Shown here piece after piece: positions 4,649 through 10,862 of a stretch of DNA of 16,714 bases. Position 1 is the first letter of the stretch, and each line of letters starts with the position of its first letter. The translations under genes and the position numbers were made by a program. This stretch comes from CAZWQR01 sp964638595 (GTDB lineage Bacteria > Patescibacteriota > Minisyncoccia > Minisyncoccales > PEYH01): assembly GCA_964638595.1 (NCBI GenBank), contig CAZWYU010000043.1:1-16714 (forward strand). Reading direction: 5' to 3'. Below the pieces are notes generated by a model. That model was not told the origin of the DNA. It did not search any database and saw only the letters and a program-made list of their open reading frames with translations.

Positions 4649-5611
4649 ATGCTGTGGTTTTGGATTTTAGTTTTTATACTAAGTCTGGCCGTCTTGGTTA
4701 AATCGGCTGATTGGGTAGTGGAGGGAGCGGAAAAAATAGCATTGGCTTTTAGGCTATCACCTTTTATTGTTGGAGTTGTTTTGGTTGCTCTGGGGACGTC
4801 TTTACCTGAAGTAGTAGCTACTTTGATTGCTACTTTAAAAGGTAATACTGCTTTTGTTGTTGACACAGCTTTTGGTTCTAATATAGCGACAGTTCTTTTA
4901 ATTGTTGGTATTACAGCAGTTGTTTCCAGAAAGCTCGTGGTAACAAGAAGCTTGATAGATTTGGATGCTCCACTTTTAGCAGTAAGCACAGTTTTGATTG
5001 GTTTTATGGTTTTAGACAGTCAGGTAACTTTTAGCGAAGGACTTCTTTTAATAATTGGCTTTTTAATCTATCTTTTCTATAGTTTTTTTCAGCGCAGAAC
5101 ACCCAAACAAGATGAAAAAACTTTGCCCTCCAGAGCGGAACGTAGACAATCTAAAAATAAAAGATTAGATGCCAAAACAATTATTCTTTTAGTGTTAGGT
5201 ATTGCTGGCCTTATAATCGGTTCAAACTATATTGTTGAGTCGGTTTCAAAGCTTTCTTTACTTTTAGGTATCAGCGCTTCTTTTATTACTATTAGTGCAG
5301 TGGCCGTAGGGACATCTCTCCCTGAATTAGTGGTCTCCGTAAAAGCCGCCGCCAAGAAAAAATATGAACTGGCTCTAGGCAATATTTTCGGCTCCAATGT
5401 TTTTACTATCTTTTTAGTTATTGGATTGCCGGCTCTGATAAAGCCATTGAGTGTTAATCCAACAACACTAAAAATAGGTTTGCCCTATTTGATAGTAGCC
5501 ACACTCCTTTTTATTATTTCTGGAATATCAAGAAAGATCCATATTTGGGAAGGTTTGATGTATTTGTTAATTTATATACTATTTATTATCCAATTTTTTG
5601 CAAATTATTAA
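4649..5611 (+). CDS. Calcium/sodium antiporter, CaCA family
   Basis: 320 residues of mostly hydrophobic sequence, about ten membrane helices. Two inverted alpha-repeats are clear. Alpha-1 is GTSLPE at residues 49-54 with GSNIATVLLIVG; alpha-2 is GTSLPE at 221-226 with GNIFGSNVFTIFLVIG. A charged cytoplasmic loop (about 149-172, QRRTPKQDEKTLPSRAERR) separates the halves. The GTSLPE glutamates and GSN segments form the cation site in this family. It resembles YrbG/MaX-type prokaryotic exchangers; alpha-1 has a longer GN-to-GSN spacing (GNTAFVVDTAFGSN) than the usual GNxxGSN, so ion specificity is uncertain. It starts at ATG 4649, six bases after the ferritin-like gene, probably in the same operon. 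Confidence 0.9.
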   Translation: MLWFWILVFILSLAVLVKSADWVVEGAEKIALAFRLSPFIVGVVLVALGTSLPEVVATLIATLKGNTAFVVDTAFGSNIATVLLIVGITAVVSRKLVVTRSLIDLDAPLLAVSTVLIGFMVLDSQVTFSEGLLLIIGFLIYLFYSFFQRRTPKQDEKTLPSRAERRQSKNKRLDAKTIILLVLGIAGLIIGSNYIVESVSKLSLLLGISASFITISAVAVGTSLPELVVSVKAAAKKKYELALGNIFGSNVFTIFLVIGLPALIKPLSVNPTTLKIGLPYLIVATLLFIISGISRKIHIWEGLMYLLIYILFIIQFFANY

Positions 5612-5620
5612 TTTTAGAAT

Positions 5621-6415
5621 ATGGCAAAAGTGAGAAAAACAAAAAAGAAGATTATAAAAAAGCTATCTTTAACAAAAAATTTTTGGTTGAAATTATTATT
5701 TGCAATTTTAACTTTGTCCTTGATAAATTATCTTATTATTTTAAGCATTAGTGCTGTAAAAAGGAGTGAATATATTGGAATTGAACAAAAAACAGAAACT
5801 AGCATAATTACGGTTCAGGGTGAAGGTAAAATTTATGTTAAGCCCGATTTGGCTTTAATTAATTTTTCTGTTAAAAACGAAGCCCAAAAACCAGCCGAAG
5901 CTTTAGAAACAAATATCCAGATGATGAATTCAGTTATTGATTTGCTTAAATATCAAGGCTTGGTAGAAAAAGATTTAAAGACACTTAACTTTGAGCTTTA
6001 TCCTCGATACGAATACAGAGAGAATGGAGAAAGAATGTTAATTGGTTATGAGGCGACGCAAACGCTTGAGGTAAAAATAAGAAAGATTGATGAAATAGGA
6101 AAAGTTATTCAAACAGCAACTGAAGCTGGGGCCAATCAGACCGGCAGTCTTTCTCTAGATATCGAGGATAAGGAGAAGTACAAAGAAGAAGCTCGGAAAG
6201 AAGCAATTTTACAGGCTAAGACTAAAGCAGAAGAGTTAGCTAAACAGCTCGAAGTTGAGTTGGCTGGAATAAAGAGTTTTAGCGAAGACGTTTATTTTCC
6301 TCGCTATTTTAGCAATAGCAATTTGAATCTTGAATCTTCTCCGTCAGCTAAAATTGAACCGGGAGAAAATGAAATTGAGGTTAATGTAAATATTGTTTAT
6401 AAAATTAATAATTAA
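5621..6415 (+). CDS. SIMPL/DUF541-domain protein with N-terminal membrane anchor
   Basis: 264 residues. A basic N-terminus (MAKVRKTKKKIIKK) leads into one hydrophobic helix at about 22-46, so the bulk faces outside. The rest is a SIMPL (DUF541) domain: ITVQGEGKIYVKPDLALINFSV (about 63-85), LLKYQGLVEKDLKTLNFELYPRYEY, GYEATQTLEVKIRKIDEIG and a conserved helix KEEARKEAILQAKTKAEELAKQL (about 189-210). Family members are envelope proteins (for example BP26 and YggE) linked to oxidative-stress phenotypes, without a defined catalytic activity. It follows the antiporter gene by nine bases. The anchor in place of a cleaved signal is inferred from the lack of a cleavage-like AxA site. Confidence 0.88.
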   Translation: MAKVRKTKKKIIKKLSLTKNFWLKLLFAILTLSLINYLIILSISAVKRSEYIGIEQKTETSIITVQGEGKIYVKPDLALINFSVKNEAQKPAEALETNIQMMNSVIDLLKYQGLVEKDLKTLNFELYPRYEYRENGERMLIGYEATQTLEVKIRKIDEIGKVIQTATEAGANQTGSLSLDIEDKEKYKEEARKEAILQAKTKAEELAKQLEVELAGIKSFSEDVYFPRYFSNSNLNLESSPSAKIEPGENEIEVNVNIVYKINN

Positions 6416-6477
6416 TAGAAGTAGCAAAGAACAATAGGAGTATTATATTTATTAAGCAGTAAATTTAATCATTTAAT

Positions 6478-7467
6478 TTGAAACGAGGGCTTAAAACAAA
6501 ATTTGTTATCTATTTTTTTCTCTTTGTTTTAGGAATAAGCACGATTTTTTTGTTTTTTGATTGGTTCAGAATTAACAAACTGATTAGATCTAACCTAGAA
6601 CTTCTTGGAGAAGAGATGGTTAAAGTTCTGTCTTATTCTTCTCGTTCAGCAGTAGTTTTAGAAGATCCGGTTTTTTTAGAACCTGTTTTTGAAGGGCTTT
6701 TTAACAGTCAGGATATTGTCTTGGTGGCTGTTTATAATGACCAGGGTAATCTTATTTTGAGCCAGAAGAAATTGACCATAGAAGAAAGGATGTCCGAAAA
6801 AATACTTGAGGAATTCGGTGTTTCTGATAGCATTGTTTCAATGGAAAGAGAGACAGAAGAAGGAATTAGGGTTTATGATTTTTATTATCCGATAAGATCT
6901 AATAAAATTTTAGTTGAGGGGACTTTTCCAGAGGAAGAAAAAATATATGGTTACGCTAGATTAGCTCTAAATTTAGACAGGGCAATAAAGGATGGCCGGC
7001 AAATAATTTTGCAAAGCGTTTTGATCATTATTTTTCTGCTAATTATCGGTTTTGTTATTTCTGTTTTCTTAGCTGAAAAATTAATTTATCCAATAAAAGT
7101 TTTTATTAGAGGGGTTAGAAAGATAGGACAAGGTAATTTAAGCTATCGCTTTTATATAAAAACAGGTGACGAAATAGAAAAATTAGCCAAGTCTTTTAAT
7201 TGGATGATTAAACAATTAGAAAAGTCAACAAAGAAGCTAAAAGAATCTAAAGATGTTTTAGAAATTAAAGTTAAAGCCAGAACCCAAGAATTAAAAGAAT
7301 TTGCTGATGATTTAAATAAGCAGGTCAAGGGAAAGACTAGAGAGCTCAAAGACAGAGTTGATGAATTGGAACGTTTTCATAAATTAGTGGTTGGCAGAGA
7401 AACAAAAATGATTGAGTTAAAAAAAGAGATAGAAAAACTTAAAGAAAAATTAAAACAAAAAAAATAA
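6478..7467 (+). CDS. Membrane sensor with HAMP domain and coiled coil but no output domain
   Basis: 329 residues. TM1 is at about 9-27, then an extracytoplasmic sensor region at about 30-175 (Cache-like in style: VKVLSYSSRSAVVLEDPVFL, then IVLVAVYNDQGNLI). TM2 is at about 176-201, and a HAMP domain at about 200-252 (EKLIYPIKVFIRGVRKIGQGNL through GDEIEKLAKSFNWMI). A long Lys/Glu coiled coil then runs to the end, including FHKLVVGRETKMIELKKEI, a linker known to me from HAMP/PAS sensor kinases. No DHp, HATPase, GGDEF or methyl-accepting domain follows. The start is TTG 6478; an in-frame TAA at 6466 precedes it and no ATG occurs before TM1. It may signal through a partner. ybaB follows after four bases. 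Confidence 0.85.
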   Translation: MKRGLKTKFVIYFFLFVLGISTIFLFFDWFRINKLIRSNLELLGEEMVKVLSYSSRSAVVLEDPVFLEPVFEGLFNSQDIVLVAVYNDQGNLILSQKKLTIEERMSEKILEEFGVSDSIVSMERETEEGIRVYDFYYPIRSNKILVEGTFPEEEKIYGYARLALNLDRAIKDGRQIILQSVLIIIFLLIIGFVISVFLAEKLIYPIKVFIRGVRKIGQGNLSYRFYIKTGDEIEKLAKSFNWMIKQLEKSTKKLKESKDVLEIKVKARTQELKEFADDLNKQVKGKTRELKDRVDELERFHKLVVGRETKMIELKKEIEKLKEKLKQKK

Positions 7468-7471
7468 TTTT

Positions 7472-7717
7472 ATGTTTGATAAATTTAAACAGTTAAAGCA
7501 ACTTAAAGAGATGCAGGAAGCAATAAAAAAAGAAGTGGTTAGTGTGGAAAAAGAAGGTATTACAGTGGTGCTCAACGGCAACTTTGAGGTTGTGGAACTA
7601 AATTTAAATCCTAATTTGTCAATAGAAAATCAAGCTAATTTTTTAAAGCAGTGCCTAAACGAGGCAGTAAAAAAAGTTCAGTCAAATTTGGCTCAAAAGT
7701 TTTCTGGAATGATTTAA
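7472..7717 (+). CDS. YbaB/EbfC family nucleoid-associated protein
   Basis: 81 residues; the family is usually about 100. It starts MFDKFKQLKQLKEMQEAIKKE (the long first helix), followed by EKEGITVVLNGNFEVVELNLN, the beta hairpin typical of YbaB, then a C-terminal helix LNEAVKKVQSNLAQKFSGM. YbaB/EbfC dimers bind DNA and affect expression or recombination; ybaB often sits with dnaX and recR, which are absent here. It sits four bases after the HAMP gene, likely co-transcribed. The glycine-rich first turn seen in many homologues (NMMKQAQ) is replaced by Lys/Gln, which may change DNA affinity. Confidence 0.85.
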   Translation: MFDKFKQLKQLKEMQEAIKKEVVSVEKEGITVVLNGNFEVVELNLNPNLSIENQANFLKQCLNEAVKKVQSNLAQKFSGMI

Positions 7718-7760
7718 GATTTTGTGTTATTATTAAGTTAATAATTAATTTAATAAATAT

Positions 7761-7856
7761 ATGGAAGTCATCAGTAGTTTAAAAATTGGTCCAAACGATG
7801 GTGGTTTAAAAATTGGTCCAAACGATCAAACATTAGGTCCCGACGATCGCACATAA
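7761..7856 (+). CDS. Possible 31-residue repeat peptide, unrecognised
   Basis: ATG 7761 to TAA 7854-7856. The peptide starts MEVISS and carries LKIGPND twice at a 27-base (nine-codon) period, then a diverged third unit, LGPDD, 21 bases on. All shifts are multiples of three and the third unit has mostly conservative changes (N to D), which hints at coding rather than plain repeat DNA. An in-frame TAA at 7746 shows the ATG is the first start. No Shine-Dalgarno site is seen. I do not recognise the family; it may instead be a chance ORF in a tandem repeat. Confidence 0.4.
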   Translation: MEVISSLKIGPNDGGLKIGPNDQTLGPDDRT

Positions 7857-7885
7857 GCGAATTTAGAATTTAATACAAGCAGGCT

Positions 7886-7917
7886 AAAACCATCTCTTTG
7901 GCGGTTTTTCTTTTTTG
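7886..7917 (+). terminator. Probable rho-independent terminator
   Basis: AAAACC (7886-7891) and GGTTTT (7903-7908) form a 6-bp stem around an 11-base loop, followed by a T-rich tract to 7917. It would end the antiporter-to-YbaB transcript, including the 31-codon ORF. The rest of 7857-7934 shows no gene; TATAAA (7924-7929) lies just before the next ATG and could belong to a promoter with a very short leader. Confidence 0.5.
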
Positions 7918-7934
7918 AGTTAATATAAAGTAAT

Positions 7935-8771
7935 ATGAAAAATATTTATGTTCTCAACTTAAAAGGAGAAAAAGAGCCTTTTTCTTCTCAAAAAGTCTAT
8001 CAAAGCGCTAAAAAAGCTGGCGCTTCTTATAAAGTAGCAAAAAAAATTGCCGGGAAGATAAAAGACATTGTTTATCCTGGTATTGAAACCAGGGAAATCT
8101 ATAAAAAAGTTAAAGAATTACTTAAAAAAGAAAACAAAACTGCCAGCTTGCGGTTTAGTTTAAAAGAAGCAATGAGAAAATTAGGTCCTTCTGGCTTTCC
8201 TTTTGAAAAATATATTGGAGAAATCTATATTAAAAATAATTTTAAAGTAAAACTTAATCAAAATATTAAAGGCGAACATGCCATCCACGAGATTGATTTT
8301 TTGGCTCAAAAAGATAAACTTTTATATCTCGGTGAATGCAAGTTTCGCCATCATAGAGGAGAAAGAATTGATTTAAAGATTGTTTTAGCAGTTTATGCCC
8401 GTTTTTTAGATTTAAAAAATAAAAATTGCTTTAAAAATTTCAAACTTCAGCCAATTGTTGTTACAAATGCTAAGTTTTCTTCCCAAGCAAAAAAATATGC
8501 TAAAGGAGTTGGCATTCAACTGCTTGGTTGGAATTATCCAAAAAATAAAGGTTTGGAAAAAATAATAGAAGAAAAAAAACTTTATCCAATAACAATATTA
8601 CCAAGCTTTAAAGGTTTTTTAAAAGAACTTTTTATTTCTCGCTTATTTATGCTGGCAGAAGATGTTTTTAAGATTGAAATTCATAAATTTTCAAAGCAGG
8701 AAAATATTGACATTGAAAAACTAGAGAAGCTAAAAAAAGAAGCCTTACTTTTAAAAAATAAAGAAAGTTAA
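7935..8771 (+). CDS. ATP-cone domain fused to a PD-(D/E)XK nuclease-like domain
   Basis: 278 residues. Residues about 3-85 match the ATP-cone fold: YVLNLKGEKEPFSSQKVYQS, a VAKKIAGKIKDIVYPGIETREIYKKV middle and LRFSLKEAM near the end, as at the N-termini of NrdR and ribonucleotide reductases, where the cone senses ATP/dATP. Residues about 88-200 look like a restriction-endonuclease (Mrr/PD-(D/E)XK) core: E91 in FEKYIGEIY, D121 in HEIDFLA, E134 and K136 in LGECKF, giving D-x12-E-x-K. The C-terminal 80 residues are Lys/Glu-rich helices I cannot place. It probably binds nucleotides and cleaves DNA or RNA; a defence or nucleotide-stress role is inference. The decayed permease gene follows 12 bases downstream; no methylase is nearby. 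Confidence 0.8.
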   Translation: MKNIYVLNLKGEKEPFSSQKVYQSAKKAGASYKVAKKIAGKIKDIVYPGIETREIYKKVKELLKKENKTASLRFSLKEAMRKLGPSGFPFEKYIGEIYIKNNFKVKLNQNIKGEHAIHEIDFLAQKDKLLYLGECKFRHHRGERIDLKIVLAVYARFLDLKNKNCFKNFKLQPIVVTNAKFSSQAKKYAKGVGIQLLGWNYPKNKGLEKIIEEKKLYPITILPSFKGFLKELFISRLFMLAEDVFKIEIHKFSKQENIDIEKLEKLKKEALLLKNKES

Positions 8772-8783
8772 AAAAGTTTTTTA

Positions 8784-9166
8784 AGGATAGCAGGAATTTT
8801 TATTAAAATTTTGCTCACGTTTTTAATTGTTTTCCTTTTGATATTTTTAAACAATTTTTTTTAAATTCCAGAGATATCGTTTCTTTTTTAGATAATAGCT
8901 ACGGCTTAATAAGATGGCTAGTGGTAATAATTTCCGGAATTGTCTCTACTGGTCCGATATTCTTCTAGTATCCTTTTTTGAAGGCCTTGAAAGAACGCGG
9001 AATGAAAAATTTTTTAATTTCTGTTTTTCTTTATAATTGGGCAGTAAAAATCCATTTACTGCCAATGATAATTTTTTATTTTGGATTTTCTTTTACTTTA
9101 GTCATTTCTTTTCATATAATAGTTTTTTCAATTATTGATGGCTATGTCTTAGAAAAGATTAGCTAG
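8784..9166 (+). pseudogene. Decayed small membrane permease (COG0701-like)
   Basis: Pieces of one membrane protein lie in order in two frames. The first (8784-8864; RIAGIFIKILLTFLIVFLLI) runs to TAA after a T8 run (8855-8862). The rest continues in another frame from about 8861 (DNSYGLIRWLVV, then GIVSTGPIFF), is cut by TAG at 8966-8968 where relatives have Trp before YP, and resumes with YPFLKALKERGMKNFLI and LYNWAVKIHLLPM up to TAG 9164. I recall the pattern GPIYxWYPLLKxLRxKG with FLYNRAVK from predicted permeases of this kind. No ATG starts the first piece. At least one frameshift, one nonsense change and a lost start support a pseudogene. Confidence 0.75.
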
Positions 9167-9171
9167 AAATT

Positions 9172-9185
9172 TGTTTTACAAAACA
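9172..9185. repeat. TGTTTT-AC-AAAACA dyad upstream of argS
   Basis: A perfect 6-bp inverted repeat with a 2-base spacer lies 25 bases before the argS ATG. It could be an operator or simply AT-rich noise; there is no clear -10 or -35 with it. Confidence 0.25.
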
Positions 9186-9210
9186 GATTCTTAAGGTTAA
9201 ACTTAATTTA

Positions 9211-10860
9211 ATGAATAAAGCAGAACTTTCAGAGATAATAAAAGAGAAAATTTTAAAAGCTCAAAAGCAAGGAGAGCTTCCTTTGTTTAAGTTCAAAGAA
9301 GTTATGGTTGATTTTCCAGAGAGTATAGAATACGGTGACTATACTACAAATTTAGCTTTTCTGTCAGGCAAAGAGCCAATGAAAATTGCTGAAGTTTTAG
9401 TCGGCTGCCTGAAAGAAGAAAATAAGTTTTTTAAAAAGATAGAAGCAGCTAAACCAGGGTTTATAAATTTTTGGTTAAAAGATGAATTTTTAATAAAAGA
9501 CTTAAAAGAAGCGCTTGAAGAAGGAAAAGATTACGGTTCTCAAAAAATCAATAAGACGATGGTTATTGATTATTCCGCTCCCAATATTGCTAAACCCTTT
9601 GGCATAGGCCATCTTCGTTCCACTATTATTGGTCAGGCAATTTATAACATATATGATTTCTTAGGTTGGAAGTGTATTGGCGATAGCCATCTGGGTGATT
9701 GGGGAACCCAATTTGGAAAACTTATTGTAGCTATTAAAAAATGGTGGAAAAAGGATTTGAAAGAATTGACTATTAATGATTTAGAATCTTTATATGTAAA
9801 ATTTCATGCTCAAGAAACTCCTGATTTAACCAAACAGGCCAGAGAGTGGTTTAAAAGATTAGAACAAAAAGATAAACAAGCTAAAAAGATCTGGCAATTT
9901 TGCGTGGATATTAGTTTAAAAGAATTTAGCAGAGTTTATAATTTGTTGGGAGTTAAAATTGATTATGCTTTAGGTGAGAGTTTTTATCATGACAAAACAG
10001 ATTTAGTTATTAAAAGAGCTAAAAAGCTTGGCCTGACAAAAAAGAGCAGAGGCGCTTTAATCATACCTTTGAAAGGAATTAAAAATCCTGTTATGCTTTT
10101 AAAATCTGATGGCACCACTACTTATGAGACAAGAGATTTAGCTACTTCTCAATACAGAAAAGATAAATGGAAACCTGACTTAATTATTTATGAAGTGGGG
10201 GCAGATCAGAAAGACTATTTTGAAAAGGTTTTTAAAGCTTCAATATTACTTGGTTACGGTAGAGAAGACCAGTATGTTCATGTAGCCCATGGTTTGATTC
10301 GCTGGAAAGACAGAAAGTTCTCTACAAGAAAAGGAGATACAATCAAACTGGAGAAGGTTCTAAATGAAGCCATAAAAAAGGCAAAGCAAATTAACAGAAA
10401 TCCAGAAATTGCCAAAAAAGTAGGCATTGGCGCTGTAAAATATAATGATTTATCAAAACACTATTCCAAAGATATTGTTTTTGATTTAAAACAAATGATA
10501 ACTCTTAAAGGAAATTCCGGTCCGTATATCCAATATACGGCAGTTAGATGTAAAAATGTTTTAGAAAAAGCTAAGAAAATTGATTTTAAAGTTCAAGATT
10601 TAGCAACAGAAGAAAGAAAACTTTTAGGACAATTAAGAAAATTTCCAGAAATAGTAGATAAGGCGGCTCGCAGTTTTTCTCCTAATTTAATAGCTAATTT
10701 TTGTTTTCAATTAGCCAAGGACTATAATCTCTTTTATGAACAATATCCTATTTTGATCTCTGACAAAAAAGCCTTTAGACTAGCAATAACTAAAGCTGTT
10801 TATCAAATTTTAGAAAATTCTTTAAATTTACTTGGTATTGAAATACCAGATAGGATGTAA
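9211..10860 (+). CDS. argS: Arginyl-tRNA synthetase
   Basis: 549 residues, in the usual range for ArgRS. An N-terminal Add-1-like domain (about 1-110) ends in AKPGFINFWL. The class I catalytic core has SAPNIAKPFGIGHLRST (HIGH equivalent GIGH 131-134) and GDSHLGDWGTQFGKL. The KMSK equivalent is degenerate, FSTRKGDTIKL at 370-380, as in many ArgRS that lack canonical KMSK. A DALR-type anticodon-binding domain follows from about 430 (SGPYIQYTAVR, to the C-terminal IPDRM). It charges tRNA-Arg; in this family activation needs bound tRNA. It starts at ATG 9211 with no clear Shine-Dalgarno site. ileS follows after two bases, so the two synthetase genes almost surely share a transcript. Confidence 0.96.
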   Translation: MNKAELSEIIKEKILKAQKQGELPLFKFKEVMVDFPESIEYGDYTTNLAFLSGKEPMKIAEVLVGCLKEENKFFKKIEAAKPGFINFWLKDEFLIKDLKEALEEGKDYGSQKINKTMVIDYSAPNIAKPFGIGHLRSTIIGQAIYNIYDFLGWKCIGDSHLGDWGTQFGKLIVAIKKWWKKDLKELTINDLESLYVKFHAQETPDLTKQAREWFKRLEQKDKQAKKIWQFCVDISLKEFSRVYNLLGVKIDYALGESFYHDKTDLVIKRAKKLGLTKKSRGALIIPLKGIKNPVMLLKSDGTTTYETRDLATSQYRKDKWKPDLIIYEVGADQKDYFEKVFKASILLGYGREDQYVHVAHGLIRWKDRKFSTRKGDTIKLEKVLNEAIKKAKQINRNPEIAKKVGIGAVKYNDLSKHYSKDIVFDLKQMITLKGNSGPYIQYTAVRCKNVLEKAKKIDFKVQDLATEERKLLGQLRKFPEIVDKAARSFSPNLIANFCFQLAKDYNLFYEQYPILISDKKAFRLAITKAVYQILENSLNLLGIEIPDRM

Positions 10861-10862
10861 AA

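Noticed and set aside
4570..4989. 139-codon open frame on the minus strand across the ferritin and antiporter genes
   Set aside because: It covers parts of two well-supported genes on the other strand; the Thr/Ser-rich product looks like a reverse-strand artefact.
8978..9166. 62-codon ORF starting at TTG as an intact small membrane protein
   Set aside because: Homology-like sequence continues upstream through a TAG and a frameshift, so this is the tail of a pseudogene.
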